Shown: positions 38,301-46,304 of the stretch, piece after piece | How positions within the stretch are numbered: the first letter of the stretch is position 1 | Layout of the letters: every line of letters begins with the position of its first letter | Assembly: GCA_943367755.1 (NCBI GenBank) | Contig: CALRKB020000012.1 | Span: 1 to 64,000 of the forward strand | Length of the DNA: 64,000 bases | Direction of reading: 5' to 3' | Source: PCC-6802 sp943367755 | GTDB taxonomy: Bacteria; Cyanobacteriota; Cyanobacteriia; Pseudanabaenales; Pseudanabaenaceae | Position numbers and translations under genes: made by a program | Notes under the pieces: model-generated | Databases searched by the model: none | Told to the model about the DNA's origin: nothing | Seen by the model: the letters and a program-made list of their open reading frames with translations, nothing else

Positions 38301-38548
38301 TCGAGTTGCCCTTTAAACAAAGCCGCATGAATAGCTCCAGCTACTGACTTACCTGATGAGTCGGCGATCGCCACAGCTAGCAGCCCAGGTTGTTCTAAAA
38401 ACTGGTAGTAGTCTCCCCCTAAGTCCACTGCTGTCCATACATCAGCCGCAATATCCAACCCTGGATATGATGGCAAAGTCTGAGGCAGCAGGCTTCTTTG
38501 CAGAAGTCTACCGCTGGTCAGGTCGCTGGAAGCATGATTCAACTGCAT
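35354..38548 (-). CDS. PP2C (SpoIIE/RsbU-type) phosphatase fused to 14 WD40 repeats
   Basis: A cytoplasmic protein of 1064 residues. Residues 15-255 are a PP2C phosphatase: metal-binding acids in DLGGDYYQF (Asp46), AIADSSGKS (Asp63), FFSDGLSEA (Asp184) and PDDDVSIVI. Such enzymes dephosphorylate STAS proteins. Residues 256-430 are helical; the part ALLRGARLTEGLKWA, FLEASKRVDERE is the linker usually found between the NTPase and WD40 parts of STAND proteins. Fourteen WD40 units follow (about 436-1010), enough for two seven-bladed propellers, then a short tail (SCQWLQEYLKTN) also typical of STAND WD40 proteins. The STAND NTPase is missing. A divergent kinase-STAS pair lies 545 bases away. Confidence 0.93.
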   Translation of the reverse strand: MQLNHASSDLTSGRLLQRSLLPQTLPSYPGLDIAADVWTAVDLGGDYYQFLEQPGLLAVAIADSSGKSVAGAIHAALFKGQLDAYASQGKLQNPVSVLNSLNHLLCRSRTEDAVALAYGALDLGSYELHLGNAGIPGPIIYRAAKRVCEEVVNPGIALGRFGDTFYKTTTRLLSEGDVVVFFSDGLSEATNSNADEFSAIGPDGTSPLQNAIAELAHYTAPEIRDRLKIALDRFSGQEIPDDDVSIVIIKLNQKVPLALLRNCPYQEALQVWIRSEERDESALLRGARLTEGLKWAHGQKLSHTDLEFLEASKRVDEREQMQAQILEAAQSRAADADRLEKLSRDLAKSLDSEKQHRLQAEMGELNERIVALTMSSEALYLSNNHIEALIACTIAGVQLKRLTSQLAQRSINLKPNTQIRTTTALEQVMYGINEYNRLEGHGFWVNRVSFSPDGMLIASCSSDRSINIWDAKGKLLQRLYGHTNWVTSVEFSPDGMTLASASRDNTLKLWHFNEETGLFVEKTTHTLKGHEGPVLDVSFSPNGELIASASEDTTIRLWKINGTLLKTMRGGHSRWVTCVCFSPNGEIVASGSADRTILLWDTNGTIVKTLKGHDSFVESVGFSPDAQLLASSSRDKTVKLWNVDGTLLKTFYGHTDKVWDVDFHPSGKTIASASWDRTIKIWDLEGTLLKTFKGHGDVIHSVAFSPDGRTLASGSRDTTVKLWNITGTPLHSLFGHTDEIYGMAISPDGRMIASVSKDKQVNLWNMKGVLLASLSGHNERVHSVCFSPDGQTIVSASGDSTIKFWQSRNGKEINTLKGHRSEVYGVSYRPDGQVIATCSADATVRLWTTEGTWLQTLSDHGAEVYSVAFSADGSMIASASKDKTVKLWSWNGTLLRTLEGHSAEVLSVCFSPDCQTIASGSMDQSVRLWSLDGTLLKTLNGHSAEVRSVCFSPDGKALASGGEDTLVQLWSIEGTLLRTFNGHKGAVRSLCFRPNSKALISASTDRSIIMWNLDMDNLLVRSCQWLQEYLKTNTNVSQDDRRTCLGGCSWLFKQLQDNQDQTKA

Positions 38549-39093
38549 ATTGGCAATTCAATAAACTACAAAAAGCAGGATAGAAGCGCAAAATAAAACA
38601 AGCGGCAAGTCAGGTCAACACGACACAAAAATTTGATTTGCGTGCATAAATTAGCACTTACTGAGTCTTGTTGACATCAACACCGATCTCAACTGATCTC
38701 ACCATCTTTAGTATTCTAGCTCCTAGACCTCTAACCTACTTGCTATAATCTACCCATCGCACCACAAATTTCATCACAGTAGAGTTGAGTCGCCGATCTT
38801 CGCACAGGTACTAGCCAGAATTGCCCAGTCGATCGCTGATATCTGTGAATAGCTAGTGTATAATCCTGCCTTGTAAACTCAACTTATTAAAGCTCAAGAT
38901 AATAAATCCTGAGGGGGTATAATTAGTTCACTAATTCAAGCAGTAGTTCAATCTTTGTATTAAGCTGAATCTAGGTGGTAGGGTGAAGTTAAGTAGGATG
39001 AAACGATCTACCAGTCATCCTGATAATTGGCCTTCTCCCAGATATTAATTGCATGGAAGAATTGATATTTAGGTAATCCTACATGGATCGAGC
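38549..39093. other. Long divergent intergenic region
   Basis: No gene is visible in these 545 bases between the phosphatase-WD40 gene and the kinase-STAS pair. It holds three TATAAT hexamers on the plus strand, at 38744-38749 (with an extended TGC before it), 38859-38864 and 38918-38923, and several A/T-rich blocks. No hairpin terminator, tRNA or riboswitch fold is apparent. It probably carries promoters for both directions and room for regulator binding. Confidence 0.55.
38836..38864 (+). promoter_or_regulatory. Candidate sigma-70 type promoter
   Basis: CTGATA (four of six to TTGACA) lies 17 bases before a perfect TATAAT. It would direct transcription toward the RsbW-like gene with a leader of roughly 220 bases. 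Two other TATAAT hexamers nearby make the choice uncertain. Confidence 0.4.
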
Positions 39094-39546
39094 ATGAGCG
39101 ATAACCCCATAAAATTTCGGATCTCTATTCCGCCAGTTATGGGAGCGGAGTGCGTTCCAATTGCAGCAGTAGAGGTAATAGCTCGCAGGATGAGATTTAA
39201 GCCAGATCGGGTGCAGGATATTGTCCAGGCACTGACAGAGGCTTCTGTAAATGCTATCATGTACAGCACTTCTGAGATGGATGTGGACATCGTTATCATC
39301 GCCATGCATAATAGCTTAATTTTAGAGGTAAGGGATCGCGGTCCTGGCTTCAACCCTGATAGCGTACCACCACCTGATTTTGACTTGATCTCTGAGATTG
39401 GAGTTGAAAGTGGTGGTTTTGGCATACATATGATTAAATCTTTGGTAGATAAGGTTGAAATCGAATCTTCCGATCAGGGTACATTAATCCGTATGAGTAC
39501 ATTTTTATCCAGTCCTGATTCAAGTTCACTGACACCTCAAACATGA
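39094..39546 (+). CDS. RsbW-like serine kinase / anti-sigma factor (HATPase_c)
   Basis: A 150-residue GHKL-type ATPase of the RsbW/SpoIIAB class, which phosphorylates STAS partners on serine and may hold a target such as a sigma factor. The N box is QALTEASVNAI (Glu49, Asn53), G1 is VRDRGPGF (Asp81), and the final glycine box is GGFGIHMIKSLVD. There is no histidine dimerisation domain, as expected for this class. Its last codons overlap the next gene by 4 bases (ATGA). The target it controls is not visible: no sigma factor gene lies in the window. Confidence 0.9.
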   Translation: MSDNPIKFRISIPPVMGAECVPIAAVEVIARRMRFKPDRVQDIVQALTEASVNAIMYSTSEMDVDIVIIAMHNSLILEVRDRGPGFNPDSVPPPDFDLISEIGVESGGFGIHMIKSLVDKVEIESSDQGTLIRMSTFLSSPDSSSLTPQT

Positions 39547-39893
39547 CTTACTCTTCTTTTTTGCAAGATGAACTGAAGATCTCCGAGCAAATAGACGGAG
39601 ATAAGGTCGTTCTCCAACTCCATGGTGCTCTGAGCGTCACGACTGTGCCATATTTTCGCGAAGTCGTCCAGCCTTATCTAGAGCGCAGCTTCAGCGCCAT
39701 AGTCCTTGATTTTGATGGCGTCACTAAGATTGTCAGTCGCGGTGTTGGTGCAGCCATTGATATGGCTGTACAGGCAAAGAAACAAGGTGGTAAGCTGCGC
39801 TTGATCAATGTTGGCAAGTATGGCCGATCGCTTTACATTCAAGGCGTGCATTTAGTTGCCGATGTGCCTGAATTAGAGGGCTTTGAGCCTTAA
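39543..39893 (+). CDS. STAS-domain antagonist, RsbV-like
   Basis: A 116-residue STAS protein, translationally coupled to the RsbW-like kinase through an ATGA overlap. The fold is seen in VVLQLHGALSVTTV, IVLDFDGVTKIVSRGVGAAI and GGKLRLINVGKYG. Ser65 in the VSRGVG loop is the only serine or threonine at the usual phosphorylation site; the Asp that commonly precedes it is Val here. Expected role: bound by the kinase when unphosphorylated, released after phosphorylation, and reset by a PP2C phosphatase, which the divergent gene encodes. Confidence 0.9.
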   Translation: MTYSSFLQDELKISEQIDGDKVVLQLHGALSVTTVPYFREVVQPYLERSFSAIVLDFDGVTKIVSRGVGAAIDMAVQAKKQGGKLRLINVGKYGRSLYIQGVHLVADVPELEGFEP

Positions 39894-39915
39894 TGCCCTG
39901 GCATAATAGTTAAAT

Positions 39916-41634
39916 TCAGGCAAACATTTCAGGACAGCGATCACGCAATTCGGCATTGAGCCTGGGCAATTGCGATCGCATTTCCAGGTACCATTCGCGG
40001 CGTGCCTGATAATGTTGGCTCAGCAGGCGGTTTTCTGCTACCCACTCATAGGCGCGATCGGCTAACTGCTGGCGCAGCGAAGCATTTACGATCAACTCGT
40101 CTAATTTTTCGGCAAAATCATCAGGGGAATTATAGATCAGTCCGGTTTCACCTGCCAAAATCGTATCGGCATAGACAACGGGACTAGCTAGTGCTGCAAC
40201 ACCATGCCCCGCGTATTCGAGAAATTTCAGATCCGACTTCATCTGATTAAACTGGGTATCAACTAGGGGCAGGATGCCGATATCGCAGGTATGGAGGGTA
40301 GCCTGATATTCTTCGTAGGGGCAAAAGGGCTGAAATTGTTTTTGGTCTGTGGCAAGAGCATCAAAAAATTCGCGATCGTGGATTACCTTGGCGACAACAT
40401 GCTTATGCTTGCGCAGTATGCGATTGAGCGCAGGCATGAGCGGTTGCCAATCATTCTGTCGATTTAAGGCACCAAAAAATAGTTGCACCGGATTGCGATC
40501 TGTATACTGGCGTTTTGGCGGTAGATAGGCCAGTTGGTTCGCAAATGCTTTGACATTGGGATTAAATTGCTTTAAATGGTTGGCTAATCGCTCTGTACTG
40601 GTTTGGATGCAATGGGAGCTAATGAATAGTAGAAACTTATTGTCAGCATTCTCCGGCCAATAATAGGGATCGTCGTCATGCTCCGCCACGATTAAAAAGT
40701 CGCGTTGCAAAAGCGCTTTTTGCCTTTTGATGTCTTGGGGATATAACAATAGAGCTCTCTGCCAGATAAATATTTTTTCCTCCTCTGGCATCGCCATCTG
40801 CAAGTTGATAGGCTGATTTCGCAAAATATTAATATTACGCGTACCTGGAATTGTTGATGTAAAGTTACTCGGTTCGTAGACGCGGATACGGGCACAGCCT
40901 GCAGCCGCAGCGATAAAAGTTTGGATCAGTAAGCGCGATTTAATTGGTGATTTTGTGGCTCTGACTAAAAAGGCTTGCGCACGAGCGATCTTTTGAAAGT
41001 TATCGGGTAGTAAGCCCAAGTATTCAACTAAGGGAGCAATCAGGGTTTGGAATTTCTCAAACTGCTGGCTTTGCTCCGGTGATAGTTGAGGATAATCGGC
41101 CTGAATTTCGTAAATGTGGAGGCCAGCCGCAACAAACATCTTCCCGATCGTGTCAACGGTGGCGAAATAAATTTGATTGGGCGCGGCCATAAACTCAGGC
41201 TCGCTATCCCACACGCCCCGTATAAACTTAGAGATTCTCAGCCAGTATTGTGGGTTAGGCATATATGCTAATGCTTGACCATCATCTTTAAGCCACTGGC
41301 TATGTTGTCTGAAACAATTTTCAAGATCGGCCACATCGCCTAGTACGTTTCCATAGACTAAGCAATCTACCTCTCCTAGTAGAATTGGTAAGTCAGCGAT
41401 CGCATTCACAACAGCATCTAAGCGCGTAGCAGCAATCTCCACGTCAGCGGGATTAGTCTCAACTCCAAAATACTGGCAACGAGGATTTATGCGTTTGTAG
41501 TGTTCGCCCATCATGCCATTACCACAGCCAATCTCGACAATAACGTCGGCGTGGGCAGGCAGAAGTCTCAACAACAAATCTGGGTATGAATTTTTTGGTA
41601 AATCGGGCATAAATTTCTGACCAGGACTGCGCAC
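39916..41634 (-). CDS. Methyltransferase-glycosyltransferase fusion protein
   Basis: 572 residues with two parts. The N-terminal 220 residues form a class I SAM methyltransferase (VIVEIGCGNGMMGEHY is motif I, YFGVETNPADVEIA motif II, LVYGNVLGDV motif IV). Residues from about 300 form a GT-B type glycosyltransferase C-terminal region (NPVQLFFGALNRQ, MKSDLKFLEYAGHGVAALAS, AGETGLIYNSPDDFAEKL, resembling GT4). A connecting block ARIRVYEPSNF lies between. The pairing suggests modification of a surface polysaccharide or glycan; substrate unknown. Start could be the ATG at codon 9. Its 3' end faces the STAS gene, 22 bases away. Confidence 0.82.
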   Translation of the reverse strand: MRSPGQKFMPDLPKNSYPDLLLRLLPAHADVIVEIGCGNGMMGEHYKRINPRCQYFGVETNPADVEIAATRLDAVVNAIADLPILLGEVDCLVYGNVLGDVADLENCFRQHSQWLKDDGQALAYMPNPQYWLRISKFIRGVWDSEPEFMAAPNQIYFATVDTIGKMFVAAGLHIYEIQADYPQLSPEQSQQFEKFQTLIAPLVEYLGLLPDNFQKIARAQAFLVRATKSPIKSRLLIQTFIAAAAGCARIRVYEPSNFTSTIPGTRNINILRNQPINLQMAMPEEEKIFIWQRALLLYPQDIKRQKALLQRDFLIVAEHDDDPYYWPENADNKFLLFISSHCIQTSTERLANHLKQFNPNVKAFANQLAYLPPKRQYTDRNPVQLFFGALNRQNDWQPLMPALNRILRKHKHVVAKVIHDREFFDALATDQKQFQPFCPYEEYQATLHTCDIGILPLVDTQFNQMKSDLKFLEYAGHGVAALASPVVYADTILAGETGLIYNSPDDFAEKLDELIVNASLRQQLADRAYEWVAENRLLSQHYQARREWYLEMRSQLPRLNAELRDRCPEMFA

Positions 41635-41730
41635 AGGTTATAACATTTTGCTGGCGCTATAGAAATCCTAATTGGGCTTGCGATAAATAGCCAAATATAA
41701 AGCTTGCCTAAATAGGCTTGAATTCGATAG

Positions 41731-41736
41731 TATAAT
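41731..41736 (+). promoter_or_regulatory. Probable -10 element for rpsN
   Basis: A perfect TATAAT lies about 30 bases before the rpsN start. No good -35 hexamer is found at 16-18 bases upstream; TTGCCT occurs at 21 bases. The call rests mostly on position. Confidence 0.35.
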
Positions 41737-41766
41737 TAACTGTCGCAATAAATCTCGTGAGCAATA

Positions 41767-42072
41767 ATGGCTAAGAAAAGTATGCTGGAGCGCGAAAAGA
41801 AGCGCGCAAAGCTGGTTGTAAAATATGCAGCCAAAATGGAGTCCTTAAAAGATCGACTAGCTTCAACTGAGTTGTCCCAGCAAGAAAAGATTACCCTGCA
41901 TCGCGAGTTGCAGCAAATCCCCCGCAATGCTAACCCTACCCGCCATCGCAATCGTTGCTGGTTAACTGGTAGATCGCGCGGCTACTACAGAGATTTTGGC
42001 CTATCTCGCCACGTTTTCAGAGAAATGGCTCACCAAGGTCTACTGCCTGGTGTGACTAAGTCTAGCTGGTAA
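41767..42072 (+). CDS. rpsN: 30S ribosomal protein S14
   Basis: Small-subunit protein that binds the 3' domain of 16S rRNA. The 101-residue form is the zinc-free long type, with MAKKSMLEREKKRAKL at the N-terminus and the conserved block RHRNRCWLTGRSRGYYRDFGLSR (given here only as a landmark at about 59-80) followed by VFREMAHQGLLPGVTKSSW. As in other cyanobacteria it is separate from the main ribosomal protein cluster. It is convergent with the HD hydrolase gene, 14 bases away. Confidence 0.97.
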   Translation: MAKKSMLEREKKRAKLVVKYAAKMESLKDRLASTELSQQEKITLHRELQQIPRNANPTRHRNRCWLTGRSRGYYRDFGLSRHVFREMAHQGLLPGVTKSSW

Positions 42073-42086
42073 GTTGGTAATATTAC

Positions 42087-43301
42087 CTAAGGATGTACAA
42101 GCCAAGCCCTTTGAATGGGCTGGCTGAGGGTTTGCACCAAAGGTGACAACTGGGTGATTTCTTGCAGACCATGTGCTGTTTGAATTTCAATACCCTGCTG
42201 GTAGAGCGTGTAACCTTTGGTGAGAGCTACTCGGACACCGTAATAATATTGAGGGTCAAGTCCCTGACCTTTTAGTTTAATCTCTAGTTTGGCTTGTAAG
42301 TCTTGCCTTTCTAGTTCGCTATAAGCGCTTATATCAGTAGTTTTGAGTAGATCTCGATCTAAGAAGCGGCGACATAGATCGGACAATATCCCATCTGTAC
42401 TATAGCGCCAACGATGAATGTGGTAAGTAAAGACAATATCATCAGCAGCTAAGTAAGTTGGGCAGTCTAAAGATTGCGGATCTTGAGATAACCAGGCTGT
42501 AACAATCGGATCGGCTTCTATTTGCTCTAACTGCAGTAGTAATCTGGCTCTAGCAAAAATTTTGTCTAGCGTGAATCGGGCTGCTAAGTTCTTGGGGTGG
42601 TTATAGACTTGCAAATACATAAAGTAACGCACGGTTAAATAGTGCTCGATCGCTACTAAACCTTTTCTTGTCACTACCAGGCGTTGCGTAACTGGGTCGT
42701 AGCTCATCGCCATCAAAATTCTGTCGAGGTCAAGGTGACCATATTGCGCGCCGGTGAAGTAGCTGTCTCTGAGTAGATAATCCAGGCGATCGCAATCTAA
42801 TTGGCTAGAAATGAGCTGGCTGACTAACGGCAGCGGATACTGCTTGGTAAATACCCGATCTAGGGACCCCAAAAGTTGGTGATCGTAGCTCGCGATCGCC
42901 TCGCCAATGTACGAATGCTGAATTAACTTCCGCGTCCATACTTCATGCTGACTGCCAAAAATCTCTTCGCCAGCATGACTAAAGGGACCATGCCCAAGAT
43001 CGTGTAACAACGCTGCAATCAGCGTTACGGCCCGATGTGGTGCCAAACTAGGGTAAAGATGGGCGATGCGATCGAAGGCTCGCCGGGTTACGGCCATCAC
43101 GCCCAGAGAATGCGTAAAACGCGAGCCTTCCGCACCATGAAAAGTAAAGCAGGCAGTATCTAGCTGTCGAATCCGCCGCAATCGTTGAAACTCTGGCGTA
43201 TCGATTAAGCGAATTAAGAGTGCTTCAACCGCATCATCGCCGCTGAGCGTAATTGCTCCATGTAGTGGATCGTGATAGGTGCGAGATTTACCTGGGAGCA
43301 T
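42087..43301 (-). CDS. HD-domain phosphohydrolase (SAMHD1/dGTPase-like)
   Basis: Cytoplasmic hydrolase of 404 residues. The N-terminus has YHDPLHGAITLS. The metal-binding HD residues are in SRFTHSLGVM, AALLHDLGHGPFSHAGEE and further Asp in DCDRLDYLLRDSYFTG, a block shared with the SAMHD1/YdhJ-like branch that acts on nucleotides. Substrate is not certain. It is divergent from the metallophosphoesterase gene, with about 60 bases between start codons. Confidence 0.88.
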   Translation of the reverse strand: MLPGKSRTYHDPLHGAITLSGDDAVEALLIRLIDTPEFQRLRRIRQLDTACFTFHGAEGSRFTHSLGVMAVTRRAFDRIAHLYPSLAPHRAVTLIAALLHDLGHGPFSHAGEEIFGSQHEVWTRKLIQHSYIGEAIASYDHQLLGSLDRVFTKQYPLPLVSQLISSQLDCDRLDYLLRDSYFTGAQYGHLDLDRILMAMSYDPVTQRLVVTRKGLVAIEHYLTVRYFMYLQVYNHPKNLAARFTLDKIFARARLLLQLEQIEADPIVTAWLSQDPQSLDCPTYLAADDIVFTYHIHRWRYSTDGILSDLCRRFLDRDLLKTTDISAYSELERQDLQAKLEIKLKGQGLDPQYYYGVRVALTKGYTLYQQGIEIQTAHGLQEITQLSPLVQTLSQPIQRAWLVHP

Positions 43302-43363
43302 CTAGCAATGTGATATAGATTAATCCAGATTATGCTATATCCTGCCAGCATGAGGTGAAGATT

Positions 43364-44209
43364 GTGACTCATTCCAAAGATAGCCTAGATTACCTACTGG
43401 TTGCCCAGGTTACAGATATCCATCTAACTGACGATCCTCAACAGTTAGTGATGGGAGTGAATACAGAAGCATCCTATTGCGCAATTTTGGCAGAGCTGGC
43501 AGCTCTACAACCAGCACCGCATTTGCTCTTGCTGACAGGCGATCTGACGCAAGATGGTAGCGAACCCGCCTATGCCAGATTGCAACAATCTCTGGAATTA
43601 TTAGGGATACCTGCATATTGCCTACCAGGTAATCACGATACTGTGTCAATTATGGCCAAGGAATTGACTGGTATTGCAGTGCATTGGGATATATGTATAC
43701 AGATGGGTGGATGGCAGTTTATCCCGCTCAATTCAGCCATTGAAGGACAGGTGCATGGCTATCTGGCGGCGGCAAGTCTGGTCTGGCTGGATCGACAACT
43801 TAGAGATCGCCCTAATCTTCCTACCTTAATTGCAGTGCACCATCCCGCGATCGCGCTCGGCTGTGACTGGATCGATAAGAGTGGCTTGCAGAACCAAGCG
43901 GAGTTTTGGCAAATATGCGATCGCCATCCCCAAGTTCGAGTCATTCTCAGCGGTCATGCTCATCAGGAATTTGATACCAACTTCGATCTTCAAAATAGCG
44001 GCAGTACGTATCCTGCAAGGAACCGCGATTCCAGGGCACGTTACCTTATTACTCCCTCAACCTGCGCTCAGTTTGCCCCCCAAACGGAAAAATTCACCCT
44101 CGATCGGTGTAACCCTGGATTTCGCCTGCTGCGCTTTTATCCCCATGGAAAAATCGAAACAGAGGTACGCAGACTGACCAACGATTGGCAATTAGATCGG
44201 CCAGTTTAA
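43364..44209 (+). CDS. Calcineurin-like metallophosphoesterase (CpdA-like)
   Basis: 281 residues with the dinuclear metal site motifs VAQVTDIHLTDD (Asp, His), LLTGDLTQDGS (Asp), LPGNHDT (Asn, His), IAVHHP (His) and ILSGHAHQE (His-x-His). The pattern is that of 3',5'-cyclic nucleotide phosphodiesterase CpdA, which is plausible because cyanobacteria use cAMP, but the substrate is inferred. I chose the GTG 7 bases after GAGG; an in-frame GTG three codons earlier is also possible. Confidence 0.87.
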   Translation: MTHSKDSLDYLLVAQVTDIHLTDDPQQLVMGVNTEASYCAILAELAALQPAPHLLLLTGDLTQDGSEPAYARLQQSLELLGIPAYCLPGNHDTVSIMAKELTGIAVHWDICIQMGGWQFIPLNSAIEGQVHGYLAAASLVWLDRQLRDRPNLPTLIAVHHPAIALGCDWIDKSGLQNQAEFWQICDRHPQVRVILSGHAHQEFDTNFDLQNSGSTYPARNRDSRARYLITPSTCAQFAPQTEKFTLDRCNPGFRLLRFYPHGKIETEVRRLTNDWQLDRPV

Positions 44210-44234
44210 TCTTTGAGAAATACTGGAGAGCTAA

Positions 44235-44798
44235 TTAACGGTTGCCTATTTTCAGCCATTCAAATACCTGAGCGGCGGTAAGAGTCAGGTTAACTCCTTC
44301 TATGACAAGAAGTTGAGAGTTTCCCCTACAGATTACAGGTTCCTGTTGTGGGGCAAAAATCAGTACAGAATAGTCATCAGGATCGATCAGCCACCCTAGT
44401 TTAGTCCCATATCTCAGGCAATGCAGGAGGTTGTCAATCACACGGGTGGCTTGTTGAGTGGGGGAGAGGATCTCGATCGCCCAATCGGGGGCTTCCATAA
44501 AGTTATCTTCTGGCTCGCCTAGCTCATTCATTGGAAGTCTGTTCCATGCCACTACGGAAATGTCTGGGACTATTGAGCGGCCAGCAAAATTACAGCGCAA
44601 CTCTGGCAGTGCTGTGTAGTCTTTGCTGCGATCGTCAATCTGAGCTAATAGACGCTTCTGGAGAATGGAGTGTCGGATTTTAGGCATGGGCTTTTGGCTG
44701 ACATCCCCATCCATATATTCCCAAGCTGGAGAATCCTCGATATAAGGCTGTTTGAGGAATTCTTCAAGCGTAAGTAACTGGATTTGGAAAGCAGCCAT
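44235..44798 (-). CDS. Uma2 family endonuclease-like protein (DUF820)
   Basis: 187 residues of the Uma2 (PF05685) family, a PD-(D/E)XK-fold family very abundant in cyanobacteria. Seen here are LTLEEFLKQPYIEDSPAWEY at the N-terminus, SIVPDISVVAW (the PD of the nuclease-like core), APDWAIEILSPTQ (E-I-x-S block) and GTKLGWLIDPDD. In most members the function is unknown. Tail-to-tail with the phosphoesterase gene. Confidence 0.88.
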   Translation of the reverse strand: MAAFQIQLLTLEEFLKQPYIEDSPAWEYMDGDVSQKPMPKIRHSILQKRLLAQIDDRSKDYTALPELRCNFAGRSIVPDISVVAWNRLPMNELGEPEDNFMEAPDWAIEILSPTQQATRVIDNLLHCLRYGTKLGWLIDPDDYSVLIFAPQQEPVICRGNSQLLVIEGVNLTLTAAQVFEWLKIGNR

Positions 44799-44825
44799 CT
44801 TTTGTTACGGATCTTAGAGCAGGTC

Positions 44826-45467
44826 TTAAATGTGTTCGGGGAGGATATGCAATGGCAGCGCGATGCCAAGACCGAGGGCAACTAGAATGCCTCCAGTCAA
44901 CCACGATCGCAAGCGCACAAGACTAAGTTGATTCACAAACCAGTGGCTGGCTGAGCCGACGATCAAACCCATGATGATGTACCAGGTAGTGCATAGAATA
45001 CTGTAGGTACTCCCCAATACAAAGATTTGTCTCGCTAAAGGGTAATTAGGATCGGCAAATTGGGGTAAAAAGGCGATAAAGAATAGCGCGATCTTGGGAT
45101 TGAGTAAGCTGGTGAGGACGCTTTCGCTAAAAATGCCGATCGCATCGATCTTATGCTCTGTGGCAAGCGAATGCGCACTTTTGCGATCCAAAACAGTGCG
45201 AATGCCCAAATAAATAAGGTAAGCCGCCCCTAAATACTTGATCGCCTCATAGGCAACATCGGAAGACATCAGCAGGGCAGACAGGCCAAATGCAGCCGCA
45301 GAGGTATGCATCAGACAACCTAGCCCCACCCCAAAAGCAGCAATAATCCCTGCCTTTTGTCCTAATTCCATACTACGCGTCGTCACATATAGCGTATTGG
45401 GGCCAGGTGTCATAATTAGAGTAATCGCTGCAGTCAAGAAAATTAAGAAAGTGGTTGTACTCGGCAT
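44826..45467 (-). CDS. LysE/RhtB family exporter
   Basis: Inner-membrane amino acid or metabolite exporter of 213 residues with about six membrane helices. The family start FLIFLTAAITLIMTPGPNTLYV is partly visible, including MTPGPNTL, the most conserved block; then GFGVGLG-like AFGVGLGCLMHTSAAAFG, YLGAAYLIYLGIR and LLNPKIALFFIAFLPQF, all typical. The substrate cannot be told. It lies 27 bases upstream of the Uma2 gene on the same strand and may be co-transcribed. Confidence 0.9.
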   Translation of the reverse strand: MPSTTTFLIFLTAAITLIMTPGPNTLYVTTRSMELGQKAGIIAAFGVGLGCLMHTSAAAFGLSALLMSSDVAYEAIKYLGAAYLIYLGIRTVLDRKSAHSLATEHKIDAIGIFSESVLTSLLNPKIALFFIAFLPQFADPNYPLARQIFVLGSTYSILCTTWYIIMGLIVGSASHWFVNQLSLVRLRSWLTGGILVALGLGIALPLHILPEHI

Positions 45468-45707
45468 ATTTCTCTGTTGGACGCCATACTAAACGCCATA
45501 AAAAGTAGGTAGAGGTGTCAAAATGCACAGTTGGGATCTATCTTAGCTAACTTAGCTGAGCGACAAACAAAGATGGTTAGTTGCAGAATGCTGGGGATTA
45601 ACAGGTCATACTTAACAAATTCTCGCATGTTAAGGAACTTTATCGTTAATTTCATGCAAGTCAAGCATTCACCCATTGCTAGTCGGGAGAGGTATGAGAG
45701 GTAATAT

Positions 45708-46304
45708 ATGCAGCACTTCACAAAAATATCGGTATTGGCAGTAGCAGTCGCTACTAGCGTAATGCTGTTTGAGTTCCCAACTAGCTTAACTTCCATCCCT
45801 TCAGTTCAAGCTGTCCAACTGCGTAATGGCAGGACCTACTTCACTCAGCCACCCACTTTAGTTGATGCTGAAACAACCGTAAATGCTGTCTATGCCTGGG
45901 GCGCCACATATTACTTTACGCTGAAGCTACCAGACAATGCTGGTGAACCAATGCAGAGAGTTACTATTCATCAATATGAGGGTGGAGAGAATATTGGATT
46001 TGATTTAAAAGAGAGCTTTGTATCGATAATTACACCATCAGGTGAGAAGAAGAGATTGGATGCGGAAATTACTCTGTCAGCTAGCGATCCGCGCATGGTA
46101 ACGATTACTTTTACACCACCGATTCCTCCTGGGAATGCGATCGCGATTGGCTTACGTCCTTACAATAACCCTCGCTATAGTGGTGTTTATCTATTTGGAG
46201 TGACTGCATTCCCAGTTGGCGAGTTATCTCACGGTCAGTTTCTGGGATTCGGAAGACTACAATTCTACGATCATGGAGATCGCAGCGGTATTTTCCCGCA
46301 CTAA
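45708..46304 (+). CDS. DUF2808 family exported protein
   Basis: 198 residues with a signal peptide (VLAVAVATSVMLFEF, cleavage probably after VQA). The rest matches the DUF2808 family known from cyanobacteria: an all-beta protein with the blocks YYFTLKLPDNAGEPMQRVTI, VTITFTPPIPPGNAIAIGL and the end GVYLFGVTAFP. Function unknown. GAGAGGTAATAT upstream gives a ribosome binding site. Single gene. Confidence 0.87.
   Translation: MQHFTKISVLAVAVATSVMLFEFPTSLTSIPSVQAVQLRNGRTYFTQPPTLVDAETTVNAVYAWGATYYFTLKLPDNAGEPMQRVTIHQYEGGENIGFDLKESFVSIITPSGEKKRLDAEITLSASDPRMVTITFTPPIPPGNAIAIGLRPYNNPRYSGVYLFGVTAFPVGELSHGQFLGFGRLQFYDHGDRSGIFPH

Noticed and set aside
39094..39893. Linking the kinase-STAS pair to a named sigma factor.
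   Set aside because: No sigma factor gene is present in the window, so the target stays unassigned.
42073..42090. GGTAATATTACC palindrome between rpsN and the HD gene as a terminator.
   Set aside because: The stem is short and AT rich, without a T run.
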